Positions 7,155-15,693 of a stretch of 17,380 bases of DNA are shown in pieces. Below the pieces are notes generated by a model, which was not told the origin of the DNA, made no database searches, and worked only from the letters and a program-made list of their open reading frames with translations. Source of the stretch: CAZDWZ01 sp964509425 (GTDB taxonomy: Bacteria; Bdellovibrionota_C; UBA2361; SZUA-149; CAZDWZ01); NCBI GenBank assembly GCA_964509425.1, contig CAZDWZ010000031.1, positions 1 through 17,380 on the forward strand. Direction: 5' to 3'. Position numbers and translations under genes: made by a program. Position 1 is the stretch's first letter. Each line of letters starts with the position of its first letter.

Positions 7155-9089
7155 TCAGCTATAGCGCGGCTGCTTGCGTGGATATCCAGGGTAAGGTCGG
7201 TACAGCTTCGTCCAGAAGCACCTTCTCAGCTCCGCAGCGACATCCTCCACTCTCGGATACGCGAAGACCGCCGTTTCGATTGCATCGAACTCGACCATGT
7301 CGCGGATGAGGCTGGCGTGGTTATGCTCGTTGACAGGGCCTTCGGCGGCTTCAGTTGAGAATAAGTCCCTTGCGATCTCCCCACGCAGCATGCCGTAGCC
7401 CCGCCGAGTAGCGGCTTCCAGAGCCTTGCGGAAAAGAGATTGAGCCTCCGCGAACTTGTTGATCGATAAATGGTGCTTCGCGTCATAGATGAGAATGAGC
7501 GCTTCGAACATACCAATGGCTGGGTTGGCGCGAGCCTCTATCAGCAGATCCACCACCCGCAACTCGGTCGCGTCGCCCTTCGTACGATCACCTTCGAGCA
7601 ACGCATGCAGCTCGAAGGCGACGGCACGCAATACTTCGAATGGTGTTTGAGCCAAGGTTCGCAGGCGCTGGATTGCAGCCAAGCCCCCGTGACGGGTTGG
7701 GCCTACCCCCCCCACAACCTCAATCATTACCCAGTAACGATTCTCTGCTTGAAACGTTCGCCAAGGTGAATGGGTTCTGGCTCGATCGAGAAGTTTGTGA
7801 ACAGCGGTGCAGACAGCTAGTTCTTCGCGCATCTCGGTGACCATGCGTTCGGCAATCAAACGATCGCGCGTCTCGACCGCCAAGAGGAAATCTGGCATCT
7901 CATCCGGCTCTGCCGAGCGCATGAAGATGCGAGACAACCGCTTGGCCACCATTTCCGCCGCATCATTACCCAAGGAGGGAAGAATCAATTGAAAGGGACC
8001 GTGTTTCAACCAAGGCGGTATGGCGGCTTCGAATGCCGCGTTCTGGTCTTCAATCGACCCGCCTCCCCTGGAAGCCTCGACGGTCAAGTTATAGGAAAGA
8101 CTCAGCAGATGCCTCACCTGCAATATTTTGTTCTCAGTTGGATCTGCACAAAAAGGATCGACCTCAGGATTTAGGGCCGTGAGGAGGCGAACGTAGGCGT
8201 CTTGGGCAAGTCTCGCGACTCGGAGGCGCTGACGAATCACGGCCAACGAAGGTGCACGGTACCGCTGTTCCAACAATGCGACGAACCGATCCTCGGCCTC
8301 GCGATCGCTGGTCCGTGCAAGAATGGCTTCGAGAATTCCGTGCTGGGTGATGGGAATCTCGCGGCGAAGGGAGTTCGCATCGAGTCCTCGGCGTGCGACG
8401 AATGCCTGTGCTGACTCGAAGGGGGCATTGGTAGCCACATCGAATGCCCCGCGAAACTCAAATTTCGCACCCTCGCAAAAGTATTCCTCGATGCTCTGGC
8501 TGCGCGGCACGGCCGCAGTGTTGCGCCAGTTGTGCAGATTGCGAATGACCTCGTCGCGACCACCGAAGACTGCAGCACCTACCCCAGCGGCAACAACCGA
8601 TTCACCCAAGAGGTCGAGCAACCAGTCCACGACCTGCTGCAAAGGTAGTCGCAGTTTCCCCGTGCCGGGATGCAGTGACGGAAGGAACCAAAATTGCCCA
8701 CCGGGCATGCCCGGATCGATTCGCTCGTCCAAGTTCCAGAACGCAAGCTCACGACCGAGGCCGGGTGCCAAAAGCGTGCACAGGTACCAAAGGACGGTTC
8801 GATTGCTGGCGTTACCGGTCCAGACCCTTTTTTTAAGGATGTGTAAACACTGCGCCCAATTCTCTGCCTTGAGGAAAACGTCCGACAGGTCAGATCTGTC
8901 GATTCCAAGGAGGCTGATGATCTCGTCCACCAGTTGCTCGAGCTTTTTGGTACTCGTTTTTATGGAAACCCGCGATTTCGCAAAGCGATCCTTCTCTCTG
9001 GTCGATCCCAGTCCAATCGTTCCTAGTTCGACGCCCAGTGACTGGGCCAACTCAAGCAAGAGGTGCTCTAGAGACGGGATGGTTGTCAT
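7155..9089 (-). CDS. Large unknown protein with TPR-like C-terminus, divergent from viperin
   Basis: A 644-aa soluble, mostly helical protein that I cannot assign to a named family. No signal peptide, membrane span, P-loop or zinc site is seen. Near the middle, VIRNLHNWRNTAAVPRSQS resembles the recognition helix and turn of small helix-turn-helix domains ('L-x-x-W-x-x-G-x-x-P'), a weak match. Near the C-terminus, LILIYDAKHHLSINKFAEAQ followed by SLFRKALEAA (about 531-560) has the spacing of a tetratricopeptide repeat. The end is basic/aromatic (YRPYPGYPRKQPRYS). The first in-frame ATG (9089) is chosen; an in-frame TTG at 9146 would add 19 residues and bring the start within 6 bases of the viperin start. 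Neither has a clear ribosome site. The head-to-head arrangement with the viperin suggests a shared regulatory region and perhaps a regulator, sensor or partner role, which is inference. Confidence 0.8.
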   Translation of the reverse strand: MTTIPSLEHLLLELAQSLGVELGTIGLGSTREKDRFAKSRVSIKTSTKKLEQLVDEIISLLGIDRSDLSDVFLKAENWAQCLHILKKRVWTGNASNRTVLWYLCTLLAPGLGRELAFWNLDERIDPGMPGGQFWFLPSLHPGTGKLRLPLQQVVDWLLDLLGESVVAAGVGAAVFGGRDEVIRNLHNWRNTAAVPRSQSIEEYFCEGAKFEFRGAFDVATNAPFESAQAFVARRGLDANSLRREIPITQHGILEAILARTSDREAEDRFVALLEQRYRAPSLAVIRQRLRVARLAQDAYVRLLTALNPEVDPFCADPTENKILQVRHLLSLSYNLTVEASRGGGSIEDQNAAFEAAIPPWLKHGPFQLILPSLGNDAAEMVAKRLSRIFMRSAEPDEMPDFLLAVETRDRLIAERMVTEMREELAVCTAVHKLLDRARTHSPWRTFQAENRYWVMIEVVGGVGPTRHGGLAAIQRLRTLAQTPFEVLRAVAFELHALLEGDRTKGDATELRVVDLLIEARANPAIGMFEALILIYDAKHHLSINKFAEAQSLFRKALEAATRRGYGMLRGEIARDLFSTEAAEGPVNEHNHASLIRDMVEFDAIETAVFAYPRVEDVAAELRRCFWTKLYRPYPGYPRKQPRYS

Positions 9090-9152
9090 GGGAGTGCGGC
9101 ATTGGGGAGAGGTGCCATGGTTCGCCACGAGAGTCTTATGGATCAATGAAAA
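9090..9152. promoter_or_regulatory. Divergent control region between 644-aa gene and viperin
   Basis: Only 63 bases separate the preferred starts, so promoters for each gene must overlap the other's 5' end. On the minus strand, TTCGCA and CATAAG with about 18 bases between them are a weak promoter candidate for the 644-aa gene. A perfect 10-bp palindrome ATTTCGAAAT (9206-9215) lies inside the annotated viperin N-terminus; it would fall in the leader if viperin starts at 9264. Confidence 0.3.
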
Positions 9153-10226
9153 ATGTCGTGCGAACCCCCTGTTTCGTCCTCTCGAGGGGATGCACAGCTA
9201 ATTTCATTTCGAAATCTGTTGCGCAGAAGCATCTTTCAGGTCCACCTCTCCGGACCTCCACCCGTGCTCCTCTCACCCGCCCCATCTCGCTTCACCGAGC
9301 TCGTCATCAACTGGCACTTCACCGAGGCCTGCAACTATAAGTGCGAGTTCTGCTACGCCAAATGGGACTCGACAGAATCGCTACGGTCCCGAGAAATCTT
9401 CCATGACGAGGCGAAATCCCGAAGGCTGCTGGACGAACTCCATAGTCTCTTCCAACCGGGTAATCCCGCCAATCTCCTTACGCGATCGATGCACTGGGAT
9501 GAGGTTCGTCTCAGCATCGCTGGTGGTGAGCCGCTCCTGTATCCTGAACACGTGCTCCGAATTATCGAACACGCCTACTCTTTAGGTTTTCGGTTGTCGA
9601 TCATCACGAACGGCAGCAAGCTGAAGCCCACCCTTATTGATACGTTGATGCCACGGCTTTCGATGCTGGGACTGAGCATCGACTCCATGAATCGGGACAC
9701 AGCGCAGGCGATAGGGCGCGTCGATCCGCGCGGAAGCGTTCTATCCGTTGATGAACTTCTTTTAATCGCCACGCGGGCACGAGAGCGGAATCCAAACTTG
9801 TTGTTGAAGGTCAATACTGTCGTAAACGCACTCAACTGGCAGGAGGATCTTCGGCCGCTCATGCGTTCGATGGCACCGGAAAAGTGGAAGCTGCTTCGAG
9901 CCCTTGGAAGCGTAAGCAATGCGCTGACGGTCTCACCCGAGCAGTTCCAGCACTTCGTAGAGAAAAATCACTTGCCCTTTGTTTCCGTAGAAGACAACAC
10001 GGACATGCAGGAGTCGTATCTGATGGTCGACCCACACGGCCGGTTCTTTCAGAATCAAGTTCAAGCTACCGGCTACACCTACAGCCCCTCAATCGTTGAT
10101 GTGGGTGCTGCAGAGGCATTTAAGACAATCCGTTTCCGACCCGAGCGTTTTCTTGGCCGCTACGACAATGGCTTGGCCGCGCGCACAAGCACGAGATCTC
10201 AGGACCGGGGGCTGGTGTATACGTGA
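9153..10226 (+). CDS. Prokaryotic viperin, radical SAM ddhNTP synthase
   Basis: A 357-aa radical SAM enzyme. The cluster motif C60-x3-C64-x2-C67 sits in VINWHFTEACNYKCEFCYAK, near-identical in layout to human viperin (NYHFT..CNYKCGFCFH). SAM-binding GGEP is at 124-127, and ITNGS is at 151-155. The viperin-specific second half is also visible: LKVNTVVNALNWQEDL (218-233), PEKWKLLRAL (242-251), MQESYLMVDPHGRFF and SIVDVGAAEAF. These align with human KINSVINRFNVEEDM, PVRWKVFQCL, KMKDSYLILDEYMRF and SILDVGVEEAI. Bacterial viperins convert NTPs to 3'-deoxy-3',4'-didehydro-NTPs that terminate phage RNA synthesis. The N-terminal 45 or so residues are not part of the core; GTG at 9264 is a possible alternative start. 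The extreme C-terminus reads DRGLVYT and stops where human viperin has KRGGKYIW. Confidence 0.9.
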   Translation: MSCEPPVSSSRGDAQLISFRNLLRRSIFQVHLSGPPPVLLSPAPSRFTELVINWHFTEACNYKCEFCYAKWDSTESLRSREIFHDEAKSRRLLDELHSLFQPGNPANLLTRSMHWDEVRLSIAGGEPLLYPEHVLRIIEHAYSLGFRLSIITNGSKLKPTLIDTLMPRLSMLGLSIDSMNRDTAQAIGRVDPRGSVLSVDELLLIATRARERNPNLLLKVNTVVNALNWQEDLRPLMRSMAPEKWKLLRALGSVSNALTVSPEQFQHFVEKNHLPFVSVEDNTDMQESYLMVDPHGRFFQNQVQATGYTYSPSIVDVGAAEAFKTIRFRPERFLGRYDNGLAARTSTRSQDRGLVYT

Positions 10227-10360
10227 AAAATTGAGAAACTCGGGAGTCAATTCAATCTGAACACAGAACGCAGGCGTCCAGGCCTGCCATGGGCAATTTT
10301 CGATTCGCAGGTAGGGACGATTTGTGTGACTGCTTCGGGCTGGGTCTCGCCGGCGAGTCG

Positions 10361-10425
10361 GTGCCATAAGCGGTCAGTCGCTCAACTCTCAGTCACTTTG
10401 CTTTAAGTGCCATAAGCAGCTAGTC
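10361..10425. repeat. Two 19-bp imperfect direct repeats
   Basis: GTGCCATAAGCGGTCAGTC (10361-10379) and GTGCCATAAGCAGCTAGTC (10407-10425) agree at 16 of 19 positions, with start points 46 bases apart. The AAGCGGTCAG core is shared with the repeat near 7118-7147. They may be degenerate dispersed repeats or binding sites upstream of the large STAND gene. Confidence 0.5.
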
Positions 10426-10626
10426 AGAGCTTCGTCGACCCAAGCGCTGCCCCAGCACCGAAAGCTGCAGTCAACCTAGATCACGGTCAGCTGTTGCATT
10501 GGTGACATTCACTTCAACAGTTTCAGCAGACAACGACTAGGCACTACAAAACAACTGTTCCGGGGATACGATGGCCCTTGGGGGCGCGCAACTGGATTAC
10601 CCAGCCGGCCAAAACTAGCGACAAAA

Positions 10627-10630
10627 AAGG
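10627..10630 (+). promoter_or_regulatory. Ribosome site deciding the STAND gene start
   Basis: AAGG within AAAAAAGG, 7 bases before the ATG at 10638. This favours 10638 over the in-frame TTG at 10578, which has no such site. Confidence 0.7.
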
Positions 10631-10637
10631 TGTTCGC

Positions 10638-13600
10638 ATGTCTGGTTCTTCAAACACAGCAAGCACGATATCCACTGGGGGGGCGGGCACCACCTTCGAG
10701 CATCAGGTCGCCGCAGCGTTTTTGGGTTCTGTACTCGCACAGACCTTTGTTCCAATCTTTCCCTCGGCAGTCGCCAGCAAACTTCATCTTCAGACAGGCA
10801 GGTTGGGTTGGAAGGTCGACGATTTTCTGCTGGAAGCCGTTGAGCGCGGTATCAGGCGACGTGTACTTGCCGCTCAAGTCAAACGGACTTTCACTCTAGG
10901 TGAGACGGACGAAGATTGCTGCGCGGTTTTCACGGCTGCTTGGACTGATTTCCACAACAGATCTCTGTTCAATCCAGAGGCAGACGCACTTGTTTTGATT
11001 GTGCATCTCGGATCAAAACGCCTGCTCGGGGATTTCGCTTGGCTGCTTCAGCAGGCCCGAACTGCAATTTCAGCAGAAGACTTCTCCCAGCGCTTGACCG
11101 CCGCCGGCTTGCTCAACAAGCGATCAAGAGACGACTACGTACTCGTCAAAACGATTCTTTCAACCGCTACAGGAAAGGCTATTGCCGATGACCCGCTCTG
11201 GGCATTCCTGCGTTGCTTCTATGTCCTGAGTTATGACCTGACGTCTTCGACTGGAAAGGACGAAGCGTCTGTAATGTCGCTGCTGGCTCAGCTTTGTATC
11301 GATGGTGACCCCGCTGCAGCTGCAGGAACGACCTGGGCCGAGCTCAAGAGCTTGACTGGCGTCGGGGCAGGTATGGGCGCTAGCTTCTCGCGAGATACCC
11401 TCCCCGAACCGATGCGAGCTCGTCACCGTAGCGTTGGTGCAATCGAGCATAGGGCAATTACCGCCATTCGCGAGCATTCGGAAATTGTTCTCGCTCGGGT
11501 CGCAGATCAGGGCTCAGGCGGACTTTCGTTCTCCAGGATCGATGCAGCAGCAGCGGCCCTCGACGCCGTGGCTCATAGCCCAATGACCCTAGTGGTTGGC
11601 CCGGCCGGCAGCGGTAAGTCGGTGTTGGCTAAGCGGCTAATTCGTGCCGCTGCAGTCAACGAGTTCACATTAGTGTTTGCGGCGGAAGAATTTCGAGTGC
11701 CGCACATTGACCAGGTGCTCGTGAATGCGCAGATTGGGGTCAACTGGAGCAGCCTGCTTGCACTTCTCGGACTGCATCCCTCCAAAACCATCCTGCTGGA
11801 AGGCCTAGAGCGACTCCTTGAGAGCGATGAGCGAGGCGCCCTGAATGACCTCATGCAGACCGTGGCGAATGATCCAACGTTTCGATTGGTGCTTACCTGT
11901 CGCGACTACCATGCCCAGACTATCGAGTGGGTCATGGTGCGGCCGACCGGATTGTCGCTGAAGCAGGTCGCCGTCCCTGAGTTGACGGATGCGGAACTCG
12001 GCCAAGCAGCTGAGGTGTTCCCTGGGCTGAAGGTGCCGCTGTCCTCGCCCGCCTTGCGCCGGCTTCTCCGTAACCCTTTTATGCTGAATCAGGCGGCGAC
12101 GATTGATTGGCAGAACGGCGAGTCCCTGCCACCAAACGATAGCGCCTTGCGCGAACGTCTTTGGCGGATGGTGATACGCCGAGACGACCAGTCTCGGGCA
12201 GGTTTGCCGACGCGTCGTGCGACCACGTTGACCAACGTCGCCCTGTTGCGTGCCAAGTCGTTGAGGCCATTTGTAGAGGTGGCCGCAGAGGATGCAGAAG
12301 CCATCACCAGTCTGGCGGTCGACAATCTGATTGCGTTCGATTCACAAAAACGCGTCCGAGCAGCGCCGGCGCACGACGTGTTTGAAGATTGGGCCCTGAT
12401 CGAATGGCTGCACGCAGAGTTTGAAAAGACCGATGCAGACGGAGTCGCGTTTGCTGCGGCTCGTGATTCACATCCCGCATTGCGTCGCGCCTATCGTCGA
12501 TGGCTGCTCGAACTTATCGAGACTCAACAGGAGCGCAGTCGAGTTTATGTTGAGCAGGTCACTGGCGCTGCCGCTTTGCCGGAGCATCTACGCGACGACA
12601 CCTTGATCGCGGTACTGCAATCGTCCCAAGCAAAAGCGTTCCTCAGCGAATTCACCGCTTCATTGCTTGCTGGGCAGGCGGAAGTGTTGCAGCGGGTAAT
12701 GCACCTTGTGCGTGTTTCCTGCAAAACGGTATCTCCTCTCAGCCGCGCGAAGTCGTGGATAGAGCAGTGGTATATCCCACAGGGCGCTACATGGCCCAAC
12801 GTTTTGAATTTCTTATCGGATCAGTGGGATCGAGTTCCTGAAACCTTGCATTCGCAAGTCATCAAGTTTGTCGAGGAGTGGGCTCAAGGCGTGAGTTGGT
12901 ATAGCCCGTACCCAGATGGCGCCACACCGGCTGGATTGATCTTGGAAAAGCTTTGGCCGGCAGTTCACGAGGGTTATCGTGAAGAAAGCCCGAAGCATCG
13001 CGTCCTCAAGATAATGTTGAAGGTGCCGAAATCCGTTGAGAGGACGTTTAAAGATTTGGCGGCACGTCGACAACAGCTTACCGTTCGCAGGGAGGACCGG
13101 GATGCTGAACTGTTTGGCGAAACTCTTCTCAAGCCATTCGAAGCAGTAGCCGCATCAAGGGATTTTCCTGACGAGACGATTGCGGTGAGCAGGGCAGTGT
13201 GGAAAGCGACTCCTCCCGAGGACGACGGCTTTCACCGCGGAATGCGAGAGGTCGAGTCTGTGTTCGGATTGGAGCATTACGGTTCGCCGAGCTTTTTTCC
13301 AGCGAGCGCTTTGCAAGGCCCTTTTCAAAGCTTGTTGCAACATCATCCTAGGCTCGCCATCCCTTTCATCGTCAGGCTTATAAACGATGCGGTGGAGCTT
13401 TACGGCAACGACGCGGCGAACCATCAAGTCATCGAACCCGCGCTGCCTATCGAGTTCACACTGGATGACAAAACCACCAATACAGTCTGGGCGAACTCGC
13501 GTCTTTGGAACGGCTACCGCCATCTGTCTGTGATGCCAGATGTCCTGCAATCTGCATTGATGGCGTTGGAAGCCTGGTTTCTCCAATGGATCGACGACGC

Positions 13601-15677
13601 CGAAAGTGCGCCTCGTATCCAGGAGTGGCTGCTTTGGGTACTCAGGCGAAGCAACAACGTATGCACCATCGCCGTGGTTGCCAGCGTGTGCGTGGCGCAC
13701 CCAAAAGCTACGTTGAAAGCGAGTTTTATCCTGCTCGGATGCCGTCCGCTTTTCCGCTTGGATCAAGTTCGTGCAGTGCAGGAATACGGGGCAATCGCGC
13801 CTGGTGGGCTGGGTGTCTTCGAACAGATGTTTCAGGAAGAACGCATCAAGTCGAATCGCCTGTCGCATCGCCGCAAGGACTTGGAGCGATTGGCCGTCGA
13901 ACTTGTGATGGTGGATCGCGACAGACTTTGGGCGATTTTGGATGCGCATCACGCGGCCCTGCCTGAAATCGAATCGCAGAGCGACGAGGATCGTCTCTGG
14001 CGGTTGGCACTGGCCAGGATGGACCTGCGCAAGTACAAGCAGTCAGAAGTGACCGAGGACGGATACATCAAAATCGAGATGGCGCCGATCGATGCTGACG
14101 TGCAAGAGGTCGTTGATCGGGGGGAACCGGAACGACGCCGTTTTCAGACCCGCACCTCATTGTTTATGTGGTCCGTCAATCAGCATGAGCGCAAGCCGGA
14201 GGCTGCGGACAAAGCCGATGAGTGGTCCGATCGCCTCATTGAAGCAAAGCAGATGGCCACGGAGATCGCTGGTGAGCAACCCCAACCCGGCGAAAGCGTG
14301 GGCGGCATCGGCATCACTGCCGCAGTCTGCCTGCGGGACCATTGGGAAGCGCTCGACCCTACAGATAGAGAGTGGTGCATTGACGTTGTTCTAGAACACG
14401 TCGTGCGCAACCCCTCAGGCGATTTCGCCTCCGAGAGTATTGGAGTAAATCCGTATAACGGCGTTCCCGCTTGTGCCAATGTCGCGTCTTTGATTTGGCA
14501 CAAGCATCCGAATCGTCCTGACGCTCTGGCGGGACTGATCAGCGCGCTGACGCACTTCAACCACGGTGTGCGTATCGAGGCCATCAAGGGCGTTGCAGAG
14601 TTTCTGATGTCGCACTCCCCTCGCGAAGGAGCGTTTTGCACTTGGGTATTGGTAACCAATGCCAAGACTGAACAATCTGCTCACCAGCTCGAGCTTTCGA
14701 AACCCTACGACCAGCGCAGTTCGTCGGCACGAATCTGGTGGGAATGCCGCAATGCCACTGTCGAGGCGGCCGACGATGACTGGTATGACGGCTATCCAGA
14801 CCTCGCAGCAATCGGCGTCGGCAATTGGGCAGAAAACCGTCTGATGCGCGACCTAATCTATTTGTTTCGCCACCAGTTACATCTTCCTGAGGCGCACGTC
14901 TTTTTTGGACGGATCGCTCGCGCATTGAAAACCTGGTGGAGCATGGAGCGGCGAGGTCGTGGCTCCGATCGAGTGGACTATGAACTGCAACACGAGGCGC
15001 AAGATGCTTTGGCGTCATTTCTGTTGACGAGCGAATCAGCCAGACTACCGAGTCTACTCGCACCGATTCTTGAAGCTGTGGATAAGGGGCCAAAAGGCGT
15101 GGGCGGCCTCATGGGAGCTCTTCTGTCGCACGAAGATGCAAGCCGAGCACCGACACGGTATTGGGAGGTATGGAAAGCGATTGCAGATAGAGTCGCTTTA
15201 GCCACGTGGATCCCTAACCTGCACCATGACCACCACGATGGTCACGCGTTGGTTCGCGAACTCTTCTTGAATACGCGCTGGAAAGAAAACCTTCAAGTGT
15301 GGTCACGCTTGGGAAGCCATTTTCGCGACATCGACTGGCTATATCAGCAGCTTCCCGCTTCGTCTTTCGTTCTGGAAAAATACGCCCACTATTTGTTTCA
15401 TATTGGGCGCGACTCAATGCAGCAGGCGTTGATATCTATTGCCAAAAAGCACGGCGATCAACTCGACATCGCAGTGGCCGCTGAAGGCAACGGCAGTTGG
15501 TATCTAGATGCCTTACTAAGCCGCGCCATGTATACGAATTTATCAAAACTCAAAGAAACGGGCGAGATCAGGCAGGCAGTGATGGCGATCTTAAATGCGC
15601 TCGTCAACTCTGGGTCTTCAATGGCTTTTCGCTTGAGGGATGACTTCGTCACTCCTAGAGCGACACTGGCCGCGTAG
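10638..15677 (+). CDS. PD-(D/E)XK nuclease-STAND NTPase fusion, Avs-like
   Basis: A 1679-aa protein. Residues 13-83 form a Cap4-like (DUF4297-type) endonuclease core: GGAGTTFE (14-21, E21), VDD (60-62) and AAQVKR (78-83), i.e. the D-x17-QxK form of PD-(D/E)XK. A helical linker follows, including LRCFYVLSYDL. The STAND-type NTPase has Walker A GPAGSGKS (321-328), a Walker B-like TILLEGLERLL (384-394), sensor LVLTCRDY (417-424), then LRRLLRNPFML and HDVFEDWAL (579-587). The last 1090 or so residues have no enzymatic motif and look like long helical repeats, the place where Avs proteins recognise phage proteins. This layout matches antiviral STAND sensors that oligomerise on a phage protein and degrade DNA. 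Which Avs class, if any, cannot be decided by eye. It is a single-gene unit with its own ribosome site. Confidence 0.85.
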   Translation: MSGSSNTASTISTGGAGTTFEHQVAAAFLGSVLAQTFVPIFPSAVASKLHLQTGRLGWKVDDFLLEAVERGIRRRVLAAQVKRTFTLGETDEDCCAVFTAAWTDFHNRSLFNPEADALVLIVHLGSKRLLGDFAWLLQQARTAISAEDFSQRLTAAGLLNKRSRDDYVLVKTILSTATGKAIADDPLWAFLRCFYVLSYDLTSSTGKDEASVMSLLAQLCIDGDPAAAAGTTWAELKSLTGVGAGMGASFSRDTLPEPMRARHRSVGAIEHRAITAIREHSEIVLARVADQGSGGLSFSRIDAAAAALDAVAHSPMTLVVGPAGSGKSVLAKRLIRAAAVNEFTLVFAAEEFRVPHIDQVLVNAQIGVNWSSLLALLGLHPSKTILLEGLERLLESDERGALNDLMQTVANDPTFRLVLTCRDYHAQTIEWVMVRPTGLSLKQVAVPELTDAELGQAAEVFPGLKVPLSSPALRRLLRNPFMLNQAATIDWQNGESLPPNDSALRERLWRMVIRRDDQSRAGLPTRRATTLTNVALLRAKSLRPFVEVAAEDAEAITSLAVDNLIAFDSQKRVRAAPAHDVFEDWALIEWLHAEFEKTDADGVAFAAARDSHPALRRAYRRWLLELIETQQERSRVYVEQVTGAAALPEHLRDDTLIAVLQSSQAKAFLSEFTASLLAGQAEVLQRVMHLVRVSCKTVSPLSRAKSWIEQWYIPQGATWPNVLNFLSDQWDRVPETLHSQVIKFVEEWAQGVSWYSPYPDGATPAGLILEKLWPAVHEGYREESPKHRVLKIMLKVPKSVERTFKDLAARRQQLTVRREDRDAELFGETLLKPFEAVAASRDFPDETIAVSRAVWKATPPEDDGFHRGMREVESVFGLEHYGSPSFFPASALQGPFQSLLQHHPRLAIPFIVRLINDAVELYGNDAANHQVIEPALPIEFTLDDKTTNTVWANSRLWNGYRHLSVMPDVLQSALMALEAWFLQWIDDAESAPRIQEWLLWVLRRSNNVCTIAVVASVCVAHPKATLKASFILLGCRPLFRLDQVRAVQEYGAIAPGGLGVFEQMFQEERIKSNRLSHRRKDLERLAVELVMVDRDRLWAILDAHHAALPEIESQSDEDRLWRLALARMDLRKYKQSEVTEDGYIKIEMAPIDADVQEVVDRGEPERRRFQTRTSLFMWSVNQHERKPEAADKADEWSDRLIEAKQMATEIAGEQPQPGESVGGIGITAAVCLRDHWEALDPTDREWCIDVVLEHVVRNPSGDFASESIGVNPYNGVPACANVASLIWHKHPNRPDALAGLISALTHFNHGVRIEAIKGVAEFLMSHSPREGAFCTWVLVTNAKTEQSAHQLELSKPYDQRSSSARIWWECRNATVEAADDDWYDGYPDLAAIGVGNWAENRLMRDLIYLFRHQLHLPEAHVFFGRIARALKTWWSMERRGRGSDRVDYELQHEAQDALASFLLTSESARLPSLLAPILEAVDKGPKGVGGLMGALLSHEDASRAPTRYWEVWKAIADRVALATWIPNLHHDHHDGHALVRELFLNTRWKENLQVWSRLGSHFRDIDWLYQQLPASSFVLEKYAHYLFHIGRDSMQQALISIAKKHGDQLDIAVAAEGNGSWYLDALLSRAMYTNLSKLKETGEIRQAVMAILNALVNSGSSMAFRLRDDFVTPRATLAA

Positions 15678-15693
15678 GCGAAATTGAAACAGC

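Larger units (their letters stand above)
10227..10637. other. Intergenic region with imperfect direct repeats
   Basis: No gene is supported in these 411 bases. They contain a perfect 12-bp palindrome CTCGCCGGCGAG (10346-10357) and the direct repeats listed separately. A 15-codon ORF (ATG 10571 to TAG 10616-10618, preceded by CGGGG) could be a leader peptide for the large gene. No strong promoter is evident: TTGCAT at about 10495 lacks a good -10 partner. No intrinsic terminator is obvious after the viperin gene. Confidence 0.4.

Noticed and set aside
8323..9201. 292-codon plus-strand ORF opposite the 644-aa gene
   Set aside because: Antisense frame rich in Ser/Arg/Pro. The minus-strand frame is longer and has a protein-like composition.
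13155..13952. 265-codon minus-strand ORF inside the STAND gene
   Set aside because: Fully antisense to a long gene with intact domains. Composition is that of a complementary frame, with no ribosome site or motif.
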